NCBI GenBank assembly: GCA_035628995.1
Contig: DASPIR010000007.1
Location: 1-36,848, forward strand
DNA: 36,848 nt
Direction: 5' to 3'
DNA from: Clostridia bacterium
GTDB lineage: Bacteria; Bacillota; Clostridia; Lutisporales; Lutisporaceae
The translations under genes and the position numbers were made by a program. The notes under the pieces are model-generated. The model was not told the origin of the DNA. It saw only the letters and a program-made list of their open reading frames with translations, and did no database searches. Below, piece by piece: positions 24,162 to 31,251 of the stretch. How positions within the stretch are numbered: position 1 is the first letter of the stretch; each line of letters begins with the position of its first letter.

Positions 24162-24995
24162 ATGAAAGATAAATTTTTAATCGGAGAATTATCAAAGCTC
24201 TTTAATGTCAGTACAGATACTCTAAGGCATTATGATAAAATTGATCTACTGAAGCCGGACTATGACTATAATAATAGCTATAGATATTATAGTATAAGAA
24301 ATTTTTTCAAACTAAGCAGGATCCTTTTTTTCAAGAGCCTTGATATTTCTTTAGAGAATATCAAGAAATACATGAACAACAAGAATACGAACAATTTGTT
24401 GAGTCTGCTCAAAAGGAAGGAAGAAGAAATTGATATCAAGATAAACAGACTAACCAATCTCAAAAAGAAAATTCAAACAAAGCTTGAGCTTCTGGAAAGT
24501 ATAAACAGCGAGCTGGACCAAGTAAAAATAAAGAGAATTCCGGAGAGAACCGGTGTTTTCCTGGATATGAATGATGTTGAAAATGACCGTGAAATCGTTC
24601 AGGCCTTTAAAGAGAATGAAAAGTACCTAAAAATCAGTTCCTGGCTGATTGAAGGCCAGATATACACCTCTCTGTCAAAGGAAAATATGGAGCATCGTAT
24701 ACTTAATAAATTCAGGTATTTCATTGAAATTGTGACACTAGACTCAGAACCCTGCAAACAGATGAAGGTGATTCCCGAGAACGAATATGCATGTATTGCC
24801 TTTCTGGGGCCTTATAGGGACATGGGAAAGCATTATGAATTGCTTATCCGTTGGATTGATGAGAATGGGTACCAAATAGCAGGAGATTCTATCGAAAAGA
24901 ATATCGTGGACTACGGCTTCTCAGATTCAGAGAGTGAATATATCTCTGAAATACAAATTCCAATCAAGAAATATGACGCAAGGCACGACGTTTAG
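24162..24995 (+). CDS. MerR-family transcriptional regulator with BmrR/GyrI-like effector domain
   Basis: 277 residues, about the size of BmrR. The N-terminal MerR helix-turn-helix and wing (residues 1-70) read FLIGELSKLFNVSTDTLRHY and SYRYYSIRNF. A coiled-coil dimer helix follows (about 75-125, KRKEEEIDIKINRLTNLKKK), then a C-terminal GyrI-like ligand-binding domain (about 130-277, with VIPENEYACIAFLGPYRDMG). Such proteins bind hydrophobic drugs or metabolites and activate an efflux gene. ATG 24162 begins the conserved domain, but the nearest AAAGGAGA is about 15 bases away. The GTG at 24105 would sit within about 12 bases of the promoter -10 and has no ribosome site. Confidence 0.85.
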   Translation: MKDKFLIGELSKLFNVSTDTLRHYDKIDLLKPDYDYNNSYRYYSIRNFFKLSRILFFKSLDISLENIKKYMNNKNTNNLLSLLKRKEEEIDIKINRLTNLKKKIQTKLELLESINSELDQVKIKRIPERTGVFLDMNDVENDREIVQAFKENEKYLKISSWLIEGQIYTSLSKENMEHRILNKFRYFIEIVTLDSEPCKQMKVIPENEYACIAFLGPYRDMGKHYELLIRWIDENGYQIAGDSIEKNIVDYGFSDSESEYISEIQIPIKKYDARHDV

Positions 24996-25042
24996 TCAGT
25001 TATATATAGTCTTATAAAAAAGACTAATAAGGGGGTACGGGC

Positions 25043-25192
25043 TTGAAAGCAATAATTATCGGTGGAAGCTCGGGGTTAGATTTTGAAATAGCAAAACAGC
25101 TCAGGGAGAAGGGCATTGATGTACTGCTTATCGTATTATCAGGCTGCATGAGTGGAAAGCTATATGCAGGAGTTTCAGATCAAATTGAATAG
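25043..25192 (+). pseudogene. Short-chain dehydrogenase remnant
   Basis: A 49-codon frame from TTG 25043 (GGGGGTACGGGC upstream) reads MKAIIIGGSSGLDFEIAKQL then REKGIDVLLIV, which is the first beta-alpha-beta of an SDR Rossmann fold, and stops after an unrelated-looking tail ([18 protein letters not shown]). Normal SDRs are about 250 residues. The third glycine of the GxxxGxG motif is also replaced by Asp. It is best read as a deletion remnant. Its stop codon overlaps the AGGAGG of the next gene. Confidence 0.65.
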
Positions 25193-25203
25193 GAGGTAAT
25201 ACA

Positions 25204-26199
25204 ATGCTGCCAAATAACCCGAATTTAAATGCAAAGTATGATGAGAATAAAACTAAGGAAATATGGCTGGCAGGCGGTTGTTTTTGGGGCGTAGAAGCAT
25301 ATATGGCCAGAATATACGGCGTATACGACGTCACCACAGGGTATGCCAATGGAAATAAAGAAAATCCAACCTATGAGGAAGTATGTACCGGCAATACCGG
25401 TTTTGCAGAGACGGTGCATGTGCGCTATGATCCGGGTAGGATAGGGCTTAAGGCGCTGCTTATGGATTTTTTTAAAATTATCGATCCAACCAGTAGGTTT
25501 AGGCAGGGGAATGATGTGGGAAGTCAGTACAGGAGCGGAATCTATTATATAGATAAGGGTGACAAGGCTATTATTGATGAAGTGGTAGCCCAGGAGCAGA
25601 AAAAATACACACAAGAAATACAAACAGAGGTTTTGCCTTTAGATAATTATTTTTTAGCAGAGGAATATCATCAGGATTATTTAGAGAAAAATCCAAATGG
25701 TTACTGTCATATTGATTTTGGCCACTTGAAGGAGCAATCTGTTACGATTGACCCAAAAGATTATCAAAAACCTGATGAGGAGTTACTGAAAAAGGTACTT
25801 ACGGATACTCAGTACAAGGTGACCCAGGAAAGCCAGACGGAGCGCGCTTTTTCTAATGAATATTGGGATAGCAGGCAAAAAGGTATCTATGTGGATGTTG
25901 TAACCGGGGAACCTTTGTTTTCCTCTACTGACAAGTTTGAATCAGGGTGCGGATGGCCAAGTTTTACAAAACCAATCGTACCGGAAGTTGTTACATACGA
26001 AGAAGATAAAAGCCACAGCATGGTTCGCACCGAAGTTAGAAGCAGGAGCGGGGATTCTCATTTGGGGCATGTATTCGAGGATGGTCCTCAGGACGAAGGT
26101 GGGATGCGCTTTTGTATCAATGGTGCGTCTTTAAGATTTATCCCCATTGATCAAATGGATCAGCAGGGTTATGGATATCTCAAATATCTTGTGAAGTAA
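25204..26199 (+). CDS. msrAB: Bifunctional methionine sulfoxide reductase MsrA-MsrB
   Basis: 331 residues. The N-terminal MsrA domain has the catalytic Cys26 in AGGCFWGVE plus TGYANG and [11 protein letters not shown]. The C-terminal MsrB domain has ESGCGWPSF (C249), [10 protein letters not shown] and the catalytic Cys304 in [11 protein letters not shown]. The CxxC zinc pairs of many MsrBs are absent, as in the non-zinc subgroup. Together the domains repair both S- and R-epimers of methionine sulfoxide in oxidised proteins. There is no signal peptide, so it is cytosolic. ATG 25204 follows AGGAGGTAATACA. A second, single-domain MsrA is encoded at 30664. Confidence 0.95.
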   Translation: MLPNNPNLNAKYDENKTKEIWLAGGCFWGVEAYMARIYGVYDVTTGYANGNKENPTYEEVCTGNTGFAETVHVRYDPGRIGLKALLMDFFKIIDPTSRFRQGNDVGSQYRSGIYYIDKGDKAIIDEVVAQEQKKYTQEIQTEVLPLDNYFLAEEYHQDYLEKNPNGYCHIDFGHLKEQSVTIDPKDYQKPDEELLKKVLTDTQYKVTQESQTERAFSNEYWDSRQKGIYVDVVTGEPLFSSTDKFESGCGWPSFTKPIVPEVVTYEEDKSHSMVRTEVRSRSGDSHLGHVFEDGPQDEGGMRFCINGASLRFIPIDQMDQQGYGYLKYLVK

Positions 26200-26249
26200 G
26201 AACTAAGCGGCGGGTATGAATTTGTGATTGATAAATGGAGAAAATAGTG

Positions 26250-26312
26250 ATGACACATAAATACGTGATAAGCTGTGACATGAAGTTTAAAGGAGATAAA
26301 AATGTTATTTGA
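26250..26312 (+). other. Possible 20-codon upstream ORF overlapping the helicase start
   Basis: ATG 26250 (GGAGAAAATAGTG upstream) reads MTHKYVISCDMKFKGDKNVI and stops at TGA 26310-26312, overlapping the helicase start in another frame by 11 bases. Translational coupling is possible, but the frame may be accidental. Confidence 0.25.
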
Positions 26313-27597
26313 AGACTTGAACTTAATTATGCCTATTCAGAAGGCTCTAAAAACTGAAAAATATGATAAGCCCACTCCTATACAGGAAAGGGCTATTCCA
26401 TCAATACTTGCAGGAAGAGATTTACTGGGATCTGCTCAAACAGGCACTGGAAAGACAGCCGCCTTTGCTATTCCAATATTACAAATCCTTTCTCGTGAAA
26501 AAAGGGTTGCAAAGGATACTCATAAAATAAGGGCATTAATACTGGCTCCTACCCGTGAACTGGCTATTCAGATCGGAGAGAGCTTTGAAGCTTATGGCCG
26601 GTATTTAAGTCTTAGGACTACGGTCATTTATGGCGGAGTATCACAGCATCCTCAAACTGACGCATTAAGAGCAGGGGTTGATATTTTGGTTGCAACTCCC
26701 GGTAGATTGCTTGATTTGCTTAGTCAGAAACACATTAACATACATAATGTAGAAATGTTTGTACTTGATGAGGCAGATCGTATGTTAGATATGGGAATGG
26801 TGAATGACGTAAAGAAAATAATAGCGCAGATGCCCAGGAAGAGGCAGAATATGTTATTCTCTGCAACCATGCCGCAAGGAGTATCGCAGCTTGTAAATTC
26901 CATTTTGGTAGACCCTGTTAGGATAGAGGTGGAGCATAGTACATCCACTGCTGCCAGTATTAAGCAATCAGTATATTTTGTTGATGGAATAGACAAGACA
27001 GCGCTGTTGATTCACCTTTTGAAAAATAAAGCTATTGTTTCTGCATTAGTGTTTACACGAACAAAGAGAAGAGCAGATAAAGTCACCAAGGCCCTTGAAA
27101 AAGAGGGGATAAAGTCTCAGGCTATTCACGGAGATAAATCACAGAATCTTAGGCAAGCTGCTTTAAATGGATTTAAGAACAGGGAGCTAAGGGTTTTAGT
27201 AGCAACTGATGTAGCGGCAAGAGGCATTGACGTGGAAGAATTGTCACATGTAATCAATTATGACTTGCCTAATGTGCCGGAAACTTATATACATAGAATT
27301 GGGCGTACTGGAAGGGCTGGTATGGGAGGAATTGCAATTTCCTTCTGTGACAATCAAGAAAAACCAGACCTTAGAAATATTGAAAAGCTCAGAGCAAAGC
27401 CAATAGAAGTAATCAAGAACCATCCATATCCATTAATGAATATGGTATTGGAACAGAATAGAGAGCTTGCCAAAAGGCCTCATAGAGCTTCAGCAGAAAA
27501 AACCGGTCCAAAAGCAGATACAAGGAGAGATGGAAAAAAAGCGCCCGGAAAACAATGGCCTAAAAAGGGCAGACCTAAAGATAACCCTCAAAGATAG
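26302..27597 (+). CDS. DEAD-box ATP-dependent RNA helicase, RhlE-like
   Basis: 431 residues. All core motifs are visible: Q-motif region KPTPIQERAIP, motif I SAQTGTGKTA, Ia APTRELA, Ib TPGRLLD, II VLDEADRM, III FSATMP, IV LVFTRTK, V ATDVAARGID and VI HRIGRTGRAG. A short basic C-terminal tail follows (from about 385, rich in Lys, Arg, Pro). It unwinds RNA duplexes in ribosome assembly or cold adaptation. The length and short tail fit RhlE/CshB-like enzymes rather than DbpA, which has an extra RNA-binding domain. ATG 26302 follows AAAGGAGATAAAA. It is followed by a GC-rich terminator. Confidence 0.94.
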   Translation: MLFEDLNLIMPIQKALKTEKYDKPTPIQERAIPSILAGRDLLGSAQTGTGKTAAFAIPILQILSREKRVAKDTHKIRALILAPTRELAIQIGESFEAYGRYLSLRTTVIYGGVSQHPQTDALRAGVDILVATPGRLLDLLSQKHINIHNVEMFVLDEADRMLDMGMVNDVKKIIAQMPRKRQNMLFSATMPQGVSQLVNSILVDPVRIEVEHSTSTAASIKQSVYFVDGIDKTALLIHLLKNKAIVSALVFTRTKRRADKVTKALEKEGIKSQAIHGDKSQNLRQAALNGFKNRELRVLVATDVAARGIDVEELSHVINYDLPNVPETYIHRIGRTGRAGMGGIAISFCDNQEKPDLRNIEKLRAKPIEVIKNHPYPLMNMVLEQNRELAKRPHRASAEKTGPKADTRRDGKKAPGKQWPKKGRPKDNPQR

Positions 27598-27628
27598 TTT
27601 GAGAGGAGAACTAAAACTTTAATATAGC

Positions 27629-27665
27629 AGCCGGCTGAGGTGTTTTCACTTTGGCCGGCTTTTTG
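27629..27665 (+). terminator. Terminator of the helicase gene
   Basis: AGCCGGC (27629-27635) pairs with GCCGGCT (27654-27660), followed by TTTT. An inner GGTG/CACT pairing shortens the loop. Confidence 0.8.
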
Positions 27666-27685
27666 AATGGATAATACTAAAAGTA

Positions 27686-27714
27686 TTGACACAGTATATT
27701 AAAAGTATTATAAT
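27686..27714 (+). promoter_or_regulatory. Consensus sigma-A promoter of the 27770 gene
   Basis: TTGACA (27686-27691), a 17-base spacer, TATAAT (27709-27714). The -35 is a perfect match, as is the -10. Direct repeats AAAAGTATT flank the -35 (27679 and 27701). Confidence 0.85.
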
Positions 27715-27717
27715 TTA

Positions 27718-27749
27718 TTTAGTAAATTACTAAATTACTAAACTAGTAA
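27718..27749 (+). promoter_or_regulatory. Tandem operator-like palindromes downstream of the promoter
   Basis: TTTAGTAAATTACTAAA (27718-27734) is a perfect palindrome about one base, and TTACTAAACTAGTAA (27735-27749) is a second with 6-base arms. They cover the expected transcription start, as expected for a repressor site. No repressor gene is adjacent. Confidence 0.55.
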
Positions 27750-27769
27750 ATATTTGAGGAGGTAAAGTA

Positions 27770-28249
27770 ATGAAAATACCAACTACATTAAAGCATAAAC
27801 CGGTTATTGTTTCTGAAAACTATGAGAATGTTGACGGCAGATATGCTTATAATACCGATGCAAAAGGTCTCTCATTAGGATTAGCCCAGTGGAATGACCG
27901 TGGCAAGGTAGATGTTTCAGCCAAAGTATGGAGGTATACAGGAGAAAAATGGTCCAGACAGTCAGAAGAACTGCCGTTGCATCGTGTGCTTGATCTTGCA
28001 ATTCTCGTCTGTAGAGCTCAACTTCATTTTAGGGAAGCTTATCGATATGAGAAATTATATGACACAGAAAACCCTGTTATCGATAGAGTGGGATTACAGG
28101 GTGATGCTATGACTGTAGCTGTATGTACTGACAATGAAAAGATAGATGAGGATATAAAATTATTCAGCCAGGCACTCAGCAACGATAGTGAGCTTATTGG
28201 AGAGCGCTTGAGTACTTTATCAAGAGTTTTAAAAGAGATGGGATATTAA
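27770..28249 (+). CDS. Conserved hypothetical protein (possibly DUF6530)
   Basis: 159 residues with no signal peptide or membrane helix. It begins MKIPTTLKHKPVIVSENYEN and contains GLSLGLAQWNDRGKVDVSAK, WSRQSEELPLHRVLDLAIL and DRVGLQGDAMTVAVCTDN. I recall this as a conserved Firmicute family, probably DUF6530, of unknown function; the family number is from memory. ATG 27770 follows GAGGAGGTAAAGTA. Expression is from a fully consensus promoter overlain by operator-like palindromes, so it is likely tightly repressed and strongly inducible. The GIY-YIG gene begins 30 bases after the stop and is probably cotranscribed. Confidence 0.8.
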   Translation: MKIPTTLKHKPVIVSENYENVDGRYAYNTDAKGLSLGLAQWNDRGKVDVSAKVWRYTGEKWSRQSEELPLHRVLDLAILVCRAQLHFREAYRYEKLYDTENPVIDRVGLQGDAMTVAVCTDNEKIDEDIKLFSQALSNDSELIGERLSTLSRVLKEMGY

Positions 28250-28279
28250 TAAAGAGGATGAAAAAGAGGGTGATATCTA

Positions 28280-28636
28280 ATGGAAAGGAAAAAAGAATTA
28301 AAATTGCAGTACAAACAAACGAGGCCACAGATGGGAATATTTATAATCCGTTCTAAGGTCAACAATAAATGCTATATTCAAACAACTCAAGATTTGAGAG
28401 GCGTGATCAATGGTGCTAAAGCCAGACTGGAAGGTGGCCAACATCTTAATCGTGAGCTGCAGAAGGAATGGAATGACTTTGGTTCTGAGAATTTCACAAT
28501 TGAAATTCTTGAGAATATTCAATATGATAAGGACGAATCGAAAACCGATTATACAGAAGACTTGGCACTGTTACAAATGATTTGGGAAGAAAAATTGGCT
28601 GGGGAAAATATTGAGTTCTATAAAAAAAGAATATGA
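28280..28636 (+). CDS. Degenerate GIY-YIG-fold protein
   Basis: 118 residues. The segment QMGIFIIRSKVNNKCYIQTT (18-37) aligns with the GIY-x(10)-YIG core, but the first Tyr is Phe (F21) and the glycine of YIG is Gln (Q34). The expected arginine-bearing helix reads DLRGVINGAKARLEGG. The later WNDFGSENFTIEILE motif, with the family glutamate region, is retained. Related small Firmicute proteins often start MERKKELKxxYK. Loss of key nuclease residues suggests it no longer cuts DNA and may bind nucleic acid or protein. It has a modest ribosome site (GAGGGTGATATCT). It is probably in an operon with the preceding gene. Confidence 0.75.
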   Translation: MERKKELKLQYKQTRPQMGIFIIRSKVNNKCYIQTTQDLRGVINGAKARLEGGQHLNRELQKEWNDFGSENFTIEILENIQYDKDESKTDYTEDLALLQMIWEEKLAGENIEFYKKRI

Positions 28637-28658
28637 CCATGGAATTAGAAAGATTATG

Positions 28659-28730
28659 GTGCCAGACTTCGAACCTGGGAGCTTGCTATCTGCATTAAGA
28701 TAATAAGGTCTTGTGTTTTGGGTCTGGCAC
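28659..28730. repeat. Inverted-repeat element with GTGCCAGAC arms
   Basis: GTGCCAGAC (28659-28667) and GTCTGGCAC (28722-28730) are perfect 9-bp arms about 54 bases apart, with further weak internal pairing (TATC/GATA). No T-run follows. Same size and arm type as 5303-5373. Confidence 0.6.
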
Positions 28731-28847
28731 TTGGTATATGCAGCATATTTAATGCAAATTCTATAATTAAATAAAAAATTGACTATGTGCGTCTGAATCG
28801 CCTTTGAAGATTTTGATGCGCATTTTGTTTATTAAGGAGGTATGTAT

Positions 28848-29741
28848 ATGGCAGTGATTGAGCTTCACAAATTGACGAAATACTACGGCAAGCATAAGGG
28901 CATCAAAAACATCTCCTTTGATATAAAAGAAGGTGAGATATTTGGCTTTATAGGACCTAACGGGGCAGGCAAAAGTACTACAATAAGGACTTTACTGAAT
29001 TTAATATATCCCACAGGGGGCAAAGCATTTATTTTCGATAAGGACGTTGTAAAAGATTCGTTGGAGATACGCAGGAATATAGGATATCTGCCCTCGGAGG
29101 TAAATTACTACGATGACATGAAAGTATCTGATCTTCTCCAGTTTTCCCAGGCTTTCTACAAGAAAGGGAATCCCCAAAGAGTGAAAGAGCTGGCTGATCG
29201 GCTGGACTTGAATCTAAATAAGAGAATCGAGGACTTATCCTACGGGAATAAGAAAAAAGTCGGCATTATCCAGGCTTTGCTGCATGAACCGAAGCTTCTG
29301 ATATTGGATGAGCCGACTGGTGGCTTGGATCCACTAATAAGAAATGCATTTTTTGAGATTTTGAAGGAAGAGAATCAAAGAGGCGCTACCATTTTCTTCT
29401 CATCCCATATACTTTCCGAGGTTCAAAGCATGTGCAGCAGAGTTGCAATCATCAAGGAGGGAGAGCTTATCAAGGTTGAGTCAATAGAAACCCTGATAAA
29501 GAACCAGTTCAGGAAGGTTAAGATAACCTTCGGCGATCAAAAGGGAAGAGACTTTAATATTGAGGGAGGTAAAAACCCGGTATGGGAAGGGAACACCCTG
29601 CAGCTTCTTTATGGAGGAGAAATTGGAAATATGCTTCAAAAGCTGAGTCAAGTAGAAGTCAAAGACTTGCTTATTGAAGAACCATCCTTGGATGAAGTCT
29701 TTATGCATTACTATGAAAATAAGGAGGAACAGACAAAGTGA
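28848..29741 (+). CDS. ABC transporter ATP-binding protein
   Basis: 297 residues. Walker A GPNGAGKST (36-44), Q-loop region LPSEVNYYDD, signature LSYGNKKKVG (130-139), Walker B LLILDEPTGGLDP (150-162) and H-loop SSHILSE, followed by a C-terminal regulatory extension of about 80 residues. It belongs to the ABC-2/DrrA-like exporter class and powers the membrane subunit encoded next. The true start is ATG 28848: AAGGAGG at 28834-28840 is only one base from ATG 28842 but 7 bases from 28848. The stop overlaps the start of the permease gene (GTGA), which indicates translational coupling. Confidence 0.93.
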   Translation: MAVIELHKLTKYYGKHKGIKNISFDIKEGEIFGFIGPNGAGKSTTIRTLLNLIYPTGGKAFIFDKDVVKDSLEIRRNIGYLPSEVNYYDDMKVSDLLQFSQAFYKKGNPQRVKELADRLDLNLNKRIEDLSYGNKKKVGIIQALLHEPKLLILDEPTGGLDPLIRNAFFEILKEENQRGATIFFSSHILSEVQSMCSRVAIIKEGELIKVESIETLIKNQFRKVKITFGDQKGRDFNIEGGKNPVWEGNTLQLLYGGEIGNMLQKLSQVEVKDLLIEEPSLDEVFMHYYENKEEQTK

Positions 29742-30532
29742 TATATAGACGTGAAATGAACAGAAACCTGAAAGCACTGATTATCTGGACCCTGGTTATG
29801 AGCGGAATTGCAATTCTTAACCTTATGATGTTTCCGGATGTAGCGAAGCAGCAGGCAGCAATAGACCAGCTTATGAGGCAGCTGCCACAAGGCATTATAA
29901 GAGCTTTCGGGTTGAATAGGCTGAGCATGGCGGACCCGTTAGGCTATTATGCAACCAAGGGATATCTGATGATAATACTGTTCGGCAGTATTTATGCCGT
30001 TATGCTGGCTGGAAACATGCTTTCCAAGGAGCATAACGAAAAGACTATAGAATTTTTGCTATCCAAGCCGATTACAAGAAGTGGGATAGTGACACAAAAG
30101 CTTTTGGCTATTCTTACTAACCTGCTTATTTTTAATTTGGCTATAGCCATTGCCAATTATATTGGTTTTAAAATGGCTGACGCCGAATTTGACATAAGAG
30201 TATTTATACTTCTTTCAGTAGCACCGTTTTTGCTCCATCTGGTATTTGCAAGCTTTGCTTTTTTATTGTCCAGTCAAATGAAAAAAAGCAGAAACATAGT
30301 CTCCATCTCATTAGGCCTGGTTTTTGTCATGTACTTTTTAGATATACTGTCCAGCATCTCGGATAAGCTTGAAAGCTTAAAGTACATAACGCCCTATGAA
30401 TATGTTGATCCCGTGGAGATTGTCATCAATAAAAGCATCAGTGCAACTTATCTGGGTATAATGGCAGGAGTGATCTTCATATGTATTTTAGCTTCGTACT
30501 TGATATATCAGAAAAGGGATATAGCAGTATAA
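29738..30532 (+). CDS. ABC-2 type transporter permease
   Basis: 264 residues. One N-terminal helix (ALIIWTLVMSGIAILNLMMF), a first extracytoplasmic segment, then about five more helices, ending ISATYLGIMAGVIFICILAS. AGNMLSKEHNEKTIEFLLSK and PITRSGIVTQKLLA are the conserved cytoplasmic coupling region of ABC-2 exporters. The start is GTG 29738, overlapping the ATPase stop by four bases, with AAGGAGGAAC upstream. With the ATPase it forms a complete exporter; the substrate is unknown (drug, peptide or lipid-like). Confidence 0.9.
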   Translation: MIYRREMNRNLKALIIWTLVMSGIAILNLMMFPDVAKQQAAIDQLMRQLPQGIIRAFGLNRLSMADPLGYYATKGYLMIILFGSIYAVMLAGNMLSKEHNEKTIEFLLSKPITRSGIVTQKLLAILTNLLIFNLAIAIANYIGFKMADAEFDIRVFILLSVAPFLLHLVFASFAFLLSSQMKKSRNIVSISLGLVFVMYFLDILSSISDKLESLKYITPYEYVDPVEIVINKSISATYLGIMAGVIFICILASYLIYQKRDIAV

Positions 30533-30581
30533 TACAATGCGCATAAATGAATAAAAAAACACCCTATGCGGTCTTTTAAAA

Positions 30582-30610
30582 TTGCAGTATTCATAAGAGA
30601 ATTGTATAAT
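30582..30610 (+). promoter_or_regulatory. Promoter of the single-domain msrA gene
   Basis: TTGCAG (30582-30587), a 17-base spacer, TATAAT (30605-30610), about 50 bases before ATG 30664. Confidence 0.7.
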
Positions 30611-30663
30611 TAAATAAAAACAGGGTCATTTAGAAATTTAAGGCAATAAGAGGAGTTGTTACG

Positions 30664-31230
30664 ATGAGTGATGTAAAATCGGGTGAAAAATATGAAACTG
30701 CAATATTTGCAGGAGGCTGTTTTTGGTGTATGGTTTCTCCGTTTGATGTCTTGGATGGAATAACTGAAGTGAAATCGGGTTATACGGGAGGACATAAAGA
30801 AAACCCGACATATAAGGATGTAAAAACACAAACATCAGGGCACTATGAAGTTGTAAAAATTATCTATGACCCTGATGTTATAAGTTATGATAAGCTTCTA
30901 CAAGCTTATTGGAGACAGGTTGACCCCACAGACGATGGGGGGCAGTTCCAAGATAGAGGTGAATCCTATAGAACGGCTATTTTCTATACTACAGAGGAGC
31001 AAAGGCAAAGGGCAGAATTATCGAAGAGAATCATGGATGAGTCTGGAAGATTTCCAGGTCCGATAGTAACACCAATACTTCCAGCTGCTGTGTTTTATGA
31101 TGCAGAAGAATACCATCAGGATTTCTATATAAAAAGCCCTAAAGAATACAAGGAAGATAGACAGGTTTCTGGTAGAGATGAATTTATAAAGAAATACTGG
31201 GGCGATGAATATTATGATATTTATGAATAA
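30664..31230 (+). CDS. msrA: Peptide-methionine (S)-S-oxide reductase MsrA
   Basis: 188 residues. The catalytic Cys19 is in AGGCFWCM, and a second cysteine follows at position 22, giving a CxxC instead of the common GCFWG(C/V). SGYTGGHKENPTYKDV, QVDPTDDGGQFQDRGESYRT and EYHQDFYIK are MsrA hallmarks. It reduces the S-epimer of methionine sulfoxide in the cytosol. The sequence is clearly different from the MsrA half of the fusion at 25204, so this is not a recent duplicate. The start follows AAGAGGAGTTGTTACG. The MFS gene begins 21 bases after its stop and is probably cotranscribed. Confidence 0.93.
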   Translation: MSDVKSGEKYETAIFAGGCFWCMVSPFDVLDGITEVKSGYTGGHKENPTYKDVKTQTSGHYEVVKIIYDPDVISYDKLLQAYWRQVDPTDDGGQFQDRGESYRTAIFYTTEEQRQRAELSKRIMDESGRFPGPIVTPILPAAVFYDAEEYHQDFYIKSPKEYKEDRQVSGRDEFIKKYWGDEYYDIYE

Positions 31231-31251
31231 GATTGGAGTAACAGTTCAAAT

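Noticed and set aside
3125-28800. Shared 12-mer CTGAATCGCCTT near 3126 and 28791
   Set aside because: Chance 12-base matches are expected dozens of times within a window of this size, and the flanks do not align.
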